DNA of 64,000 nt, taken from the NCBI GenBank assembly GCA_018340805.1, contig JACMZG010001908.1, positions 44,300,243-44,364,242 on the forward strand, written 5' to 3'. How positions within the stretch are numbered: the first letter of the stretch is position 1; each line of letters opens with the position of its first letter. The notes beneath the pieces are model-generated. The model did no database searches. It was not told the origin of the DNA and was given only the letters and a program-made list of their open reading frames with translations. The position numbers were made by a program, and so were the translations under genes. This stretch comes from Microvelia longipes (Eukaryota > Arthropoda > Insecta > Hemiptera > Veliidae). This document shows positions 42,735 through 53,755 of this stretch, one piece after another.

Positions 42735-43645
42735 AATCGGGTGCGAGGTACCTCGGACTTTACCTCATCACATCAGATTCGCTACGCTTATCCTCCCAGC
42801 TTCGGACTCGCTTCGCTCGTCCTCAGAATATACAATTCGACAAATTTATACTGCAACATGTCTTCGGACTCGCTTCGCTCGTCCTCAGATAGTAAATGCA
42901 TCCGTATCATTCTCAGCGGTCACCTATACAGCATTGACCACACTCAATGCTCCTTAATTTTTATGATCCAACAAAAAACATGGATTTTCTTGTCGTATTG
43001 AAACGAAACTTAGTGTACTTTTATTTACTATGTAATAATATACACTTGTACTTACCTAATTTTAACCCAACTGGACCATTTCCCGGAATATACAACTAGG
43101 TCTAAATATTTTCCGGATAGCACAACCAGGTTTAAATATTTTCCGGATAGCACAACTAGGTCTAAATATTTTCCGGATAGCACAACTAGGTCTAAATATT
43201 TTCCGGATATGGTCCGGATGTTGACAATATTTTAAAAAACGTACACAAGTCATTCAATAAAACTTGAACTTATGCTGATAATGAAATGAACATATATCAA
43301 ATTTCAAGTTGATCGCATCTTTTTTTTCGTTGTATGATTTTCGAAATTTCCGCTGAAGCATTATTGCGAGTTAATGACGTCATAACAAATTACTTTCCGA
43401 ATAGCACAGCAACAGTGGTAGACTGATTTTTGTACAAAATGTCAACTCTCTAACATAAATACAATGTGCGCTACAATGACAACAGACACACTCACACACA
43501 CACATACAGACAGAAAATATTGCAAAAACCACTCAGGAGGCCATAAAAATTCCTAAAACGTGTAATTCCGGTTTCATCCCGGTTTCGGATTTTTTTGCAA
43601 ACACAATACTTTTCCTATAAAGGAAAAGTACGATATAAATGAGGA
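42735..43645 (-). repeat. Inverted 5S-like element with a second 30-bp array
   Basis: Starts AAAATCGGGTGCGAGGTACC, with 'cgctacgcttatcctccc' and two copies of 'cttcggactcgcttcgctcg'. The 5S-like block is at 42912-42962 (AGCGGTCACCTATACAGCAT then TGACCACACTCAATGCTCCT). The array follows at 43085-43212, then 'aatgacgtcataacaaatta', the CA-rich part, 'cactcaggaggcc' and the end 'ttcctataaaggaaaagta'. It is close to full length. Confidence 0.9.
43085..43212 (-). repeat. 30-bp array, about 4 copies, inverted
   Basis: Unit 'tattttccggatagcacaac' plus 'taggtctaaa' is the exact complement of the 41958-42436 unit. It interrupts the element at 'ggaccatttcccgga', a different place from the array in the neighbouring copy. 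Confidence 0.95.
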
Positions 43646-43649
43646 ATAG

Positions 43650-43990
43650 TAATAAATAATGCAATTGAGTTGAAATTTAATATAAGCTCTTTGTTTATGT
43701 GATAAGTAAGTATACTAAGTTACATTTCAATGCCATTGGTAATATCTACGGGTTTGTCAGCTCACTTTTGTTAAGCAGCATCAAGCGACGTCAGCACCTG
43801 GAAGGATGACCGCTGGGAATAAAACAGATGTGTTTAATGTATGAAGAGGAGCAATGCAAGTGCGAACACGAAATAAATTAGCTGACTTCCTTATTTTAAG
43901 GGCGAGCAAAGCAAGTCCTATGTGGTGAGAAGAGGGTAGCGAAGCCTTTACTTTAAAGTAAGGAAAAGTTGTAAAGTACCCGATTTTTTA
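43650..43990 (+). repeat. 5S-like element, end half with 5S-like block
   Basis: 'aatgcaattgagttgaaatt', 'agtatactaagttacatttc', 5S-like block 43770-43820 (GTTAAGCAGCATCAAGCGAC then GTCAGCACCTGGAAGGATGA, CCGCTGGGAAT), and the end 'aaagtacccgattttttaga'. It lies head to head with the previous copy. Confidence 0.85.
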
Positions 43991-44189
43991 GAATTTTTGT
44001 GTAGAAAAACGTTTGAAAAAAATGTAAGTTCCCCTGATAAGAAGAGGGCTTATTTATCTGAAAAGTAGAGCGTACGCCATAAAATTCCAATCATCTGCTA
44101 TTATTTTAAATTTAATTTGAATCTATTTCTAAAATATTTATTTTATTAATTATTTTCTAAGAATAAAAATGTATTAATAAAACACCCAG
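43991..44189. other. No gene seen
   Basis: AT-rich spacer. Confidence 0.35.
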
Positions 44190-44303
44190 GTTTCTCATAT
44201 AATGTCATAGTCCGATTTGTCACAGCTAAATTGCCACAGCTAACAAGTGACTCCTTACTATCTTCATACATCAGTCGGTGACACTGATGATGACCGAATA
44301 GCC
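44190..44303 (+). mobile_element. Probable Penelope-like element tail
   Basis: Unique sequence ('gtccgatttgtcacagctaa', 'ccacagctaacaagtgact') leads into the hammerhead-like core at 44279-44320. Penelope-like retroelements are known to carry minimal hammerhead motifs in their terminal repeats, and a Penelope-like endonuclease remnant is present elsewhere in the window. No coding part is adjacent, so the assignment rests on the ribozyme-like motif. Confidence 0.5.
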
Positions 44304-44320
44304 GAAAGCTGGCTCTGTCA
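44279..44320 (+). ncRNA. Hammerhead ribozyme-like motif (type I, minimal)
   Basis: The conserved core is present in order: CTGATGA (44284-44290), then GAAA (44304-44307), then CTC before the predicted cleavage point after 44315. Stem I is TGACA (44279-44283) pairing with TGTCA (44316-44320), five pairs. Stem III is very short: A44307-T44314 and G44308-C44313, possibly C44309-G44312. This resembles the minimal forms known from Penelope-like elements. Stem II (TGACCGAATAGCC) is imperfect: G-C and C-G pairs around an A-C mismatch, with an extra T next to the core, so activity may be low or lost. Confidence 0.5.
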
Positions 44321-44830
44321 ATAAATATTATATGTGGAGAGACTTGGGTGTTTTACTAATTAAACACCAATATCAAAGGTTAAAAGCTGGCTCTGTCAAT
44401 AAATATTATATGTGAAGAGACTTGGGTGTTTTATTAATAAAACATCAATATCAAAGATTTAAAGCTAGCTCTGTCAATAAATATTATATGTGGAGAAACT
44501 TGGGTGTTTTATTAATAAAACATCAATATCAATGATTAAAAGCTAGCTCTGTCAATAAATATTATACGTGGAGAGACTTGGGTGTTTAATAATAAAACAT
44601 CAATATCAAAGATTAAAAGCTAGCTCTGTCAATAAATATTATATGTGGAGAGACTTGGGTGTTTTATTAATAAAACATCAATATCAAAGGGTTAAAGCTG
44701 GCTCTGTCAATAAATATTATACGTGGAGAGATTTGGGTGTTTTATTAATAAAACATCAATATCAAAGATTAAAAGCTAGCTCTGTCAATAAATATTATAT
44801 GTGGAGAGACTTGGGTGTTTTATTAATACT
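44304..44830 (+). repeat. 78-bp tandem array, about 6.7 copies
   Basis: The unit begins AAAGCTGGCTCTGTCAATAA and continues 'tattatatgtggagagactt', 'gggtgttttattaataaaac' and 'atcaatatcaaagatta'. The word 'gctctgtc' recurs at 44312, 44390, 44468, 44546, 44623, 44701 and 44779, a 78-bp period with one 77. The first unit starts inside the ribozyme-like core, so each unit keeps the segment after GAAA (stem III and the stem I 3' strand) but not CTGATGA. The 101-codon frame is a consequence of the 26-codon period. Confidence 0.95.
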
Positions 44831-45359
44831 AAATACTTCATTTGGGTTTCTTCTTTTACTAATAAAAATTTAATATTTTTAGCAAGAGAATACACAAACT
44901 GCTCACAAACAATATAACAACACACCAAGACATGTCCATTGAAATTGACACAGTATAAAATATGAAATTCGCTGAAATGTATATAAATGTGTGTTGATGT
45001 GTATGTGTATATGTGTATATTTACACTGCAAAGAGAAAATACAAACGATATAAGGGGTTGAGTGACAGAAGGGGTAAAAGTGTTATATTTGATCAAAGTA
45101 ACCTCTACTCGACAAACACTTTTAAGTGAGCTAAATATAGAAGGATTTCTCTTTTTGACGAAATGCTTTCTAACTTTGTATAAGAGAGCCGATGAAACTA
45201 GGGGTTTTCGCTACATTAATCTCTCATGAAGTCATGATGAAAACTCTTAAACATGAAATTATTTTCTACAATATTTAACTTATATTTATTTGATGTATTT
45301 ATGATATAGGATATTGATGTTGTTTGGGAATAATAAGTATTTATTTTACATTGAATGCA

Positions 45360-45361
<2 letters not shown>
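44831..45361. other. No gene seen
   Basis: AT-rich; the 103-codon minus frame here overlaps the array end and has no motif. Confidence 0.4.

Positions 45362-45444
<83 letters not shown>
45362..45444. repeat. (TA)n microsatellite
   Basis: About 40 TA units with one interruption. Confidence 0.95.
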
Positions 45445-45447
<3 letters not shown>

Positions 45448-46539
45448 ACTCATAAAGAATTAGATAATACACGATGATCAGCTACAAGTAAGCATTTGAA
45501 AACTAATAATTTAAGGGCTATGGAAACTAGCTGAAAAATGAATGCGAAGCTGCAGACGGAGTGATAAATGCTAAGCTTTGTGACCAGGTGTGGAGGGTTT
45601 AAGGATCCTATCAGCAGTTTTTGAAGAGACCCTTGTGGTCGAGTTTGGGTAAAACCCTAAAAGGTAAATAAATATCTAAAGAGGGCATAACATATACATG
45701 CCCCATTACTCCGTCCTCATTACTAAGCTCTTATTGGTGGTCTTCCACCAACCTATCATAAATACTGGCCACAAGTTGAAAACGCAATGTAAGCGGACCC
45801 ATATTTTTCTATTAAATAATATATTTAAAATTATTATAGTAATATTTACTTAAAATTTATTTAATTAATTTACTCTGAATATAAAAGATAAGAATTATAT
45901 TTTACATCTCTATTTATAATAGCGGATGTAGTCTAATGATTCATTACTAACCGGACGACGTGGAGAGAAATATGATTTGAATTTTGGCTGCGAGCCCACG
46001 GAAGAAGATCTCCGTATGGTTGCGTAGAGTCAAAATCAATACCGCAGCCACCAGATGCTTTTAAGCAACAGCTTTTTTTTAATGGATCCTCTTTAGAGTA
46101 TACTGCTGTTAAGTTTTTTATACGCCTATTTTATAGCACAAATGTTTTGCGATTTGTTCTTAGTGAAGTATATGAAATATCTATCGTTGAAAAGCTGATT
46201 TACGAAAATAAATATATGTAAACTCTGAATTATTTTTTGGAAATATTTTTGTTTCTATCACCACAATTGTAGTATAGCCACGAAAACAGCCTCTGCTCTC
46301 ACCAGAGGCAAGGCCATGGTGTATGTATAATTGTTTTTCTGAGGTATATAAATAATACTGTATATTGTATTGTCTATTCAATAAACAATCAAATCATGGG
46401 ACGCTCTCCATATTAAATGCATATTTCGATATTTGTGAAAATATCAAGTTTTATTTAAATCCGAAAAAGCATTCGAAATTTATCGTATCCCATAGAAACG
46501 TCTAGGACACAAAAATCTCGTACGTACATATTTATATAC
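45445..46539. other. No gene; complex unique sequence at 45550-46080
   Basis: Contains less AT-biased sequence ('gagacccttgtggtcgagtt', 'attggtggtcttccaccaac') and 'ggctgcgagcccacggaag' near 45990. This is of the kind seen in tRNA-SINE bodies, but no A/B box pair is convincing. Confidence 0.35.
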
Positions 46540-46586
46540 ATATAAACCTCAGCAATAAGCAATATATATATATAATTTATATATAT

Positions 46587-46629
<43 letters not shown>

Positions 46630-46690
46630 CATATTCTTGATCAGAAAGCTCCCCCCTCCAAAAAATCCACCTTCCCCCACTACCTCTCTA
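46540..46690. repeat. TA-associated dispersed element, expanded allele
   Basis: 'aacctcagcaataagcaata', an interrupted TA array (46560-46628), then 'acatattcttgatcagaaag' and 'aaaaaatccaccttccccca'. Compared with 22784-22875, the array has grown between the 'acctca(a/g)caata' and 'cattcttgatcag' words. Confidence 0.7.
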
Positions 46691-47070
46691 ATAAAAATTG
46701 GAAAATTAACTAACTGAATTAAAATTTGGTACAAGTGAATCTTCTTATATCATGAATGAGTATATTAAATTTCAATACAACATTCCTTTTATATCTACGG
46801 TATTTGTAGCATCACTTATGTTAAGTAGCATTGAGCGGGGTCAGTGGATGGATGGATAACCGCTGGGAATAACTGAGGACGAGCGAAGCAAGTCCCAATA
46901 GGTACTGCAATATATTTATTTCGAGATTTTCTTATTCTGTAGTAAAATTTAAACAGATGACACTTGGTAAAAACCAAGAAATACTGTCCTAAACAATACA
47001 AATTCTGCTAAAGTTTAGTGCAAAACAATACTTTTTCTATAAACCTAGGGAATAAATAAAGAAAAGTATA
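46691..47070 (+). repeat. 5S-like element, end part
   Basis: 'gaattaaaatttggtacaag', 5S-like block 46820-46870 (GTTAAGTAGCATTGAGCGGG then GTCAGTGGATGGATGGATAA), then 'gaggacgagcgaagcaagtc' and divergence. A reverse terminus piece ('acaatactttttctataaac') closes it at 47025-47068. Confidence 0.75.
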
Positions 47071-47652
47071 ATTATCTTCTATCTCTATTTTTTATTGAGA
47101 CGAGTTTTAAGCTCTGTTATAAGGAGATTAACTTTTTGAGAAAAAAGAAAATTATTTTATTACTTAGAAAGAATTTTCTAAGGAGAGATAATCTTATTAT
47201 TGTTGAGAGGGGTTTTATGCTTTAATTGTTATTCCTGAAAATTAAATTCAAAAACTAGGTCATGTCTTAGCCCAAATTGTTTAAATAAGTCTGGAGAAGA
47301 CGGTGGAGACTCCTTTAGTTTTCGAGGCCATTTAGACGTCGCTCAATAACGAATTTTTGAAACACAGAGGATTTATAGATATGGTTTGAAGCATTTTATT
47401 AGTAAATTGTAGTAAAGATGTTTATACCTTAGAAAAGAGATTATACCTGTTTATACCTTATAAAAGAGATTAGTTTTCCTTTGAGATCATTTAGGTAATT
47501 GAGACATTGGTGGTCGCATCTTAGGCCAAAAACGTTAAGGCATCAATTATGAAAAACTTTTGCCTCAGATTGGTTTTGTGCTCTTTCATTATAATGATTA
47601 ATTGTTATACGAATTTTCTTAATCTTTAGTTAATAGTTAACACAATATAATG
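47071..47652. other. No gene seen
   Basis: AT-rich; a short duplicated word 'tttataccttataaaagaga' type near 47425-47465. Confidence 0.4.
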
Positions 47653-47704
47653 GTGCGAGAGACACCTAGGAAATGTAACAAGCAAAAAGCAATGCTATAT
47701 CTGG
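47653..47704 (+). repeat. 52-bp block shared with 28087-28138
   Basis: GTGCGAGAGACACCTAGGAA through AATGCTATATCTGG; about three differences from the copy next to the CEP78-like segment. Confidence 0.7.
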
Positions 47705-49149
47705 GAACTGTGCCATCATTCGACTTTCGTCATCATTGATGGCTCGACATAATGTCATGTCCCACTCTGTTTACGTCTGACTTATCAGGGCGCCGACAGA
47801 GCCTGAACTCAGTCTGACCTTCAATTAATTCCGAAGAATGTAATGTGAAGTATTTACCAGAGACGAGCGGTGCTCTCTTACCGCCATCATGCATGGCAAG
47901 CAAAACATATATCATTTGATACTACCGTGTTTTGCAAAACATGAATAGTTGACACAATACAACTCTTGCTTCAGATAGTTTACGCTGATGATTTTACAGG
48001 TGCATTTAGTGACACGCAATTTAAGGGTCAGTCATTGACGATTTTTTAACCACAGTGGTCTTGGGAGCCTACATGAGGTCATAGAGTAATTATTATTGGA
48101 ATTCGCGGTATCTGTAACCTTTGCACGTCATATATCCTTAGATCAAACTACAGGTGGTAGAACAAAGATTTTAAGGGTGGTGATGACGGTTGCATTAGCG
48201 GCTGAAATCGTTTGACGTCAGTTATCCACTTTTTTAGTTGAGATTTTTGTTTTTACGAATAGTTAACTGTAATAAGAACTTTCGCCAACCTAAGTTAATA
48301 AATAATTCGAGCGCATTGCACTTGGGATGAGAGCGTGTAGATCACTGTTAATATGATTTACGTAGCATTTATTTTTGATAATCTCAGCTAGCCTTTTTAT
48401 TCACCTGAGAATCTACCGATTGAGTCTGCGATTGGTAAAAATAAGACAAGATCCACGAAGGCAGGGCTTGTAGCGAGGTATGCTGGAAGGTTTTAATATT
48501 GTTGTCATCACAGATTCACCGGAACGAAGAGGTGAGTGGAATTAGTGATGTTCAGGACTTTTTCGTAATGAAGGAGTCAAGGAAGAGCTCCGAGAAATAA
48601 ACCCCGAGAGGTTACGCCTCTAAAATCGTGACGTGATTCCACTCAACGATGAAGGCAATCTGTCTGTTAACTCTCTGGAGATAAGGCATTTTAGTACAAA
48701 GGCTTTGTGGTTAAAAATTGGTGTCCTTTTTTGTTTGTTCTAGGGTATTTATTCACATGTATGAATTTCGAACCAGCGTAATAATTCCGATGTTTATTCT
48801 GCCTCTAGCGACGACGCCGCCTGCCAGTCGAATGGACCAAAGGCTTGAGTAGACGTACGCCTGTATCGAGAACCCTTATTTAGGTTCGTACTTGATTTTT
48901 GTATTTTACTTTTTTTTATTGCGAGAAAAAATCCAATCTATTTATAAAATGAAACTTGGAAAACGATTGTTCGACTTGGTTTTTGTAAAGCTTTTAGTTT
49001 AAATCCAACCTGCCCAATAGAATTTTATTCAACGCAAAGGGACCAACTTTTTCCATTTTTTTTAAATTAAAAAACTTTCGTTTTTGAAATGAAAAATAAA
49101 AAGTGTTTTACTCTGTTGTGGTAAATTTACGTCTTGATTATTTTATGTT
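47705..49149. other. Less AT-rich region, no gene resolved
   Basis: Composition is more balanced than the flanks ('cagggcgccgacagagcctg', 'gcctctagcgacgacgccgc', 'gtcgaatggaccaaaggctt'). Frames on both strands are short and I could not assemble a phase-consistent exon set. It may hold decayed exons or an old retroelement. Confidence 0.4.
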
Positions 49150-49400
49150 AGTGGGTTATATTTAGATTCCAGATGGAGAGGCTAGCCTTAGGGTACTTAG
49201 TAGGGTTCATGCTCTACTAAGTAGCCCACTTATTTGGGGCCTTAGTTACTATCTCCCCAACGTGTTTATGCTATTACGCATTAATGTGCCGCCAAAGGTT
49301 GTATATAACATATACCGTCCTGACCAGGATTTGAACTCCAGCCTCAACAGGGATTGCTGTTTGGCTGAGACCTTATTAATCGCAATATTTTAAACCCCTT
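49150..49400 (-). repeat. tRNA-derived SINE-like element
   Basis: On the minus strand 'ggtctcagccaaacagcaat' is followed by GAGGCTGGAGTTCAAATCCT, a good B-box-like sequence with T-stem partner. A body with 'cggcacattaatgcgtaat' and 'gttggggagatagtaacta' follows. The A box is weak. Confidence 0.4.
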
Positions 49401-50419
49401 TGCCATTTATATCAATTATAAATAGAAGTTAGATACTATAAAAAATAAAAAGTTACAATACTATAAAATTTATAATCAAGGATTTATTTTATAACCATTT
49501 TAATGATACCGCCGCCCCTTCTTGCATAATGAGAATGGCCCAAAACATTGACGTATACATGTAGTTTCGCGCGAAAATTGCTTGCTTTAGTTCGACCTAT
49601 CAGATGAAAGAGATTTCTTGCCTAATTGTGTATAAAGTCATCTTACTTTCTGATCTCATTGTACTGAGTAAACCACAATACTCAAAAAGTCTTTACCAAA
49701 CCTGCTTTTCTTACGCTGCCAGCAGAAGAGATAATAATCTATGGTATTGTCAATGGATTACGAGAGTCACTAGGCCACTTTTTAACAGACAATACATCTA
49801 TTTTTTACATTAATATAGGCAATGTTCTTAATAATTATATCTATAGGAGCCATCTCTCTTTCTTCCAGAAATCTGGGCTGAAGCATTAGTAAGTCTACTA
49901 AAAAGGCAAAATAATGAATAAATATATATGCCTGTTTCATTTTTAAAGTACCTGCTTCGCGAGTGCTAAAACACCCAATTGGTTTTTGTGCCAAAACGAC
50001 CTACGGATTTTTCAAATAAATATGGATCCCATTCCGAAATCCATTTTTCGCCATAATAATTTTATTTATTGTAGCGTAGATTTTCAATCTAGAATATGAC
50101 TAAGGGGTATCAATGGCATTAACAGGAATGCCTCTGGCATCTGATTATGTTTATATGAAGAGTGGAATGTGCCCAGCTGCCTCTGCTCTTGTGCACAAAA
50201 GGTTATTGTCAAATAAATAATTTGTAGAAAGATAGATATTAGATTAAATATAAAGAGATAGAGATTTGAAGGTAAACATATAAAAAATAGATATAATAAA
50301 AATAATGATGATTGTTAATAGATATTTATTTAATTATTGTCAATAATTCAGGGACTAATTCTTCCTTTGACAGAAGCCACTCTTTAATGGCTTTGTGTCT
50401 CGACTTTTAAGTAATAAGT
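49401..50419. other. No gene seen
   Basis: AT-rich; frames at 49604 (+) and 49782 (-) have no motif. Confidence 0.4.
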
Positions 50420-50645
50420 AAATAGAATGCCTGTTTTAGGTCCTTTTGGCCTATTAGAGTATTCACCCTGTGGTCAGCACTTCAGGTGGGTTGCATCTAC
50501 TATCCTCTAAGCATTAATTAAAGTTAGCGAAATCTTTTAAGATTTTTTAGAGCACAGCCTGGGCTGCGAACTCCGGACCTAAATCCAGAGCCTATACGAT
50601 CACTGCCTCGGAGGCAGTTATAAGGAAAGATATAAAATCTTATGA
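50420..50645 (-). repeat. tRNA-derived SINE-like element, second type
   Basis: On the minus strand 'aactgcctccgaggcagtga' resembles an A-box region and GTCCGGAGTTCGCAGCCCAG a B-box region. A body with 'ttaatgcttagaggatagta' and 'gatgcaacccacctgaagtg' follows. The 'ttaatgc' word and layout recall 49150-49400. Confidence 0.4.
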
Positions 50646-51489
50646 TTGATATTATTAGAGTTTCCAAAACAATTTTAAATACCTAAATTTGTTGACATTT
50701 GAAACTTGAGTTAGAATTTTTATTTTTTGTTTATTTAAGAAATATTTCGATCGTGTGGGTCGAATACCACTTCAATATAATATAGAGAAAATAGAAAAAA
50801 TAATTCAAGGGAAGAATAGGAGGAATATTTCCTTTATTCTTCTCACGTTCTAGAGACCACTTATCAAGTCAAAACCCTCTAATATTTATATTATTCTGCT
50901 ACAAAATTTCGAGATTATTCCTTTAAAAATTGTCACCCTGAACTCAATTGTTAAAACTTCAACAAAATTGTACAAATTGGTGCCTTTTAAAAAGTTTTTA
51001 TACTAATCTTCAGATTAGAATTTTGAAGTACGTAATTCCCATTTTTAATACTTTAAGTTCTGTTTTAATGGAGCGTTGGTAAATTTATTTTACCGTGGGC
51101 GGTTTTATTTTATAAAATAATAATCTTCTATAAGCTATACTATGTTATAAGGATTTTTACAAACTAAACATTACGAAAAGTAAATAAAAATATACTACAT
51201 ATCACTGTTGTTCCTTTTAACGGTAAATATAAAATTTATATTTTTAAATTAAGCGTCCATATATCCCTGCTAAATATAAAATAAGGTAATATGAAACATG
51301 TTTCTTATAAGAACTAACTCATGTTTTTAATTAAAATTTATTTTCTTTTATTATCCTGTCTCCTATACTAAATAGAGTAGTACTGTAGTAGGAATAAATT
51401 TGAATTTATTATACCTTGTGTTGAGTCAGCAAAATATTAAATAAACTTATTAAAATTAATTATGTTAATGTTTCCCAAGGAAGAAATAA
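50646..51489. other. AT-rich, no gene seen
   Basis: No recognised element. Confidence 0.4.
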
Positions 51490-51660
51490 CTTTTTTACGA
51501 ATAAATCCAGTCCGAAGACGATACGACTACTTTAAGTTATCAAAAAATCGAAAAACCGTGGTAAATAACGGTTTTGAGTTAAGTTTCGTTTTTAATAATT
51601 TTTGGGGCTCTGAGTATGATAAAGCTGGTCTCGAGTAAATCCGAGACCAGATTTCGAATC
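51490..51660. repeat. Repeat fragment and 9-bp hairpin
   Basis: 51505-51570 ('cagtccgaagacgatacgac') is an inverted fragment of the 24815-25465 family. 51625-51650 is a hairpin with arms CTGGTCTCG and CGAGACCAG and loop AGTAAATC. Confidence 0.65.
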
Positions 51661-52242
51661 TTGGTTCCAGAGATAGTTTTTTCATTTATATTCATCTTTT
51701 TTTAAGGTTTTATAAGGTTTCCGCTAGTCACTAACTAACCACTAATGTTTGTGAGAGCTCCAGCATTTTTCTTAATTCACATGTTCATAGTGTTAAACCA
51801 GACATATATTTTCATTAAGGGTTGAAAAATAAAGTAAAAATAGATAAATTTACATTAAAACAAATTCAAGTTCAAAAGGACAAGTTGTTATCAAAAGCTC
51901 TACTAGACATAGAATTAAGGTAATTCAAAATAAAATTGATCTATTTCATCAGTAAGTATTAACTATAACAGTTGGAATGAGTAGAAGTCATACCTTGAAG
52001 AAACTTTCACCAATTTCTTATTAAAGTTTTTACTTGTACTGAATTTTTCCATTTTTGATAATATTCACAAACCCCGCCATTTCAAAAAGAAAAGTTAAAA
52101 TATCCCGCTAAGTAAAAAAAAAATAAATAAAAAAACTCATATGTACAGTACACAACAAAGTCAGGTTTTTGAGAGTCTATAGCGTGAAAACAGCTAAACG
52201 TATATAAATAAAATTATATCTTTAAAGGGCGTGTCTTGTAAA
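51661..52242. other. No gene; block shared with 14390-14425
   Basis: 52140-52195 ('acaacaaagtcaggtttttg' and 'agagtctatagcgtgaaaac') is the reverse of words at 14390-14425. The rest is unassigned. Confidence 0.45.
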
Positions 52243-52250
52243 TTAAATAA

Positions 52251-52714
52251 CTTAACATAATAACACTACTGATAACACTTATAAAAAAAGTTGGCAATAC
52301 TTCCGGTTGTTGAATTATTATGTTCTATTATTAATTAATGATTGATTATTCTTGAAATACTTATATAAATATCGGTGCATTACAATATTTTAAGCATTTT
52401 AAATTGCAGTTTAACGTTTTTAATTAAAATTATATTAAAAGTAGTCCTCGTCAACTAAATGTAGATTCTTGTATGCCGCTACCCTTTGCCATCTAAGACC
52501 GGTTTTATTGAATACTCAGCAGGTGTTTTAAGTTATTATATTTGTTCTTTACGATCTTTCTTTATTAATGGATATTTATGACACATATTTAAAATTATAT
52601 TTTGTTGTTAGGGCGGTTTCTTTACTTATGACCACCAGTCAACCGGCTTTCGTGTTATCAGTTGAATTACATTGTGTTTACGGTCATATGCTCCTATATT
52701 AGTATTATTTTAAG
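52251..52714. mobile_element. CTTAG hAT-like element, second copy with target duplication
   Basis: Starts CTTAACATAATAACACTACT and ends TATTAGTATTATTTTAAG. Flanks are TTAAATAA on both sides (52243-52250 and 52715-52722). The body matches 35836-36407 closely ('aaagttggcaatacttccgg', 'tatataaatatcggtgcatt', 'ggtgttttaagttattata'). The inner left inverted block is deleted. Confidence 0.88.
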
Positions 52715-52722
52715 TTAAATAA

Positions 52723-52948
52723 AAAGTTCAACCAAATAGATCGTATAATAAGGGAAAAATAGGTTAAAAAATGGCATTTATGACGACTTCTTATTTTTCC
52801 ATCACTTTTATGTTTTAGCACCTGCACTGACAGTCTACATGAACGAATTTTAATGTATGATGGATGACTTTTTGGATTCTTCTTATGTCCTAGTGCATGC
52901 TGCTATGTCCAACGTAATAAAAAGAAATAAATAACGAAGAAATATACA
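52723..52948. other. No gene seen
   Basis: Spacer between two hAT-like insertions. Confidence 0.35.
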
Positions 52949-52956
52949 CTATAAGG

Positions 52957-53276
52957 CATAGAAATATATACTAGAGGGGGCATAGCCTATCTAAATACAT
53001 TGTGAAGCCTAGAACATCTTTTTGGGGCTCTCAGGGGCTCTGTGTAACCTCATTGAAACCTCCATGAATAGTGAGTTAAGGTTATAATTAATACATTTAT
53101 TTCGGCTTCCCGCACATTGTCTGTGTTTTGTTTTATATTTTTAACGTTTCACTAAATAAGTTATTGTCATTTTGTACTAATTATTTAATTTTATTTATAA
53201 TACAAGGTGGTCAGGTTATTTTTTCCATGTTTCACAATTTAACCTGTAGGGCTCCTATAGTAATAATATCTCTATG
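52957..53276. mobile_element. CATAG hAT-like element, best copy, perfect target duplication
   Basis: Termini CATAGAAATATATACTAGAG and 'cctatagtaataatatctct' plus ATG are inverted. Flanks are CTATAAGG on both sides (52949-52956 and 53277-53284). At 320 bp it defines the family: 'ggcatagcctatctaaatac', 'tttttggggctctcagggg', 'aacctcattgaaacctccat', AT-rich body, 'ggtcaggttattttttcc'. No transposase; it depends on a helper elsewhere. Confidence 0.92.
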
Positions 53277-53344
53277 CTATAAGGTACAACGGCTTGTAGA
53301 TAATTTAAATAATAACATAAATTAAGTAAGTTATGAAGTTATCT

Positions 53345-53755
53345 TTTTTTTACTTTTCCTCATTTATACCGTAGGTATATAGGAAAAGTATTGTGTTTGA
53401 AGAAAATTCGAAACCGGGATGTCACCTGAATTATCCGTTTCAGGTGTTTTGAAGATCACCTAAGTGGTTTTCACAAAGTTGTCTTTCTGTATATGTGTGT
53501 GTGAGTCTGTTATCGTCGTAGCTCCCAGTTGAAATCATATTTGCCTGAGAGTTGAAACTTTGTACAAAAATCAGTCAATAGGTGTAGTTGTGCTAGCCAG
53601 AAATTTTTTTAATGAAGTCATTAACCCGCAATAATGAATCAGCAACAAATTTGAAAAATCAAAGTGAAGCAAGTCCGAAGCAGGGAGGATGAGCGTAGAG
53701 AATTCGATGTGATGTGGAAACGTTTTAAGGTTCCCTGTCCCCGATTTTATAAAGT
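53345..53755 (+). repeat. 5S-like element, 5S block deleted
   Basis: An excellent start (TTTTACTTTTCCTCATTTAT, then 'accgtaggtatataggaaaa'), 'tatccgtttcaggtgttttg', 'cgtcgtagctcccagttga' and 'gaagtcattaacccgcaata'. It then jumps to 'agtgaagcaagtccgaagca', 'ggaggatgagcgtagagaat' and the end 'ttccctgtccccgatttta'. About 400 bp containing the 5S-like block is missing. Confidence 0.88.

Noticed and set aside
44568..44873. 101-codon frame with a 26-residue repeat
   Set aside because: Follows from the 78-bp tandem period; no start context, and one unit carries a frame-breaking 1-base loss.
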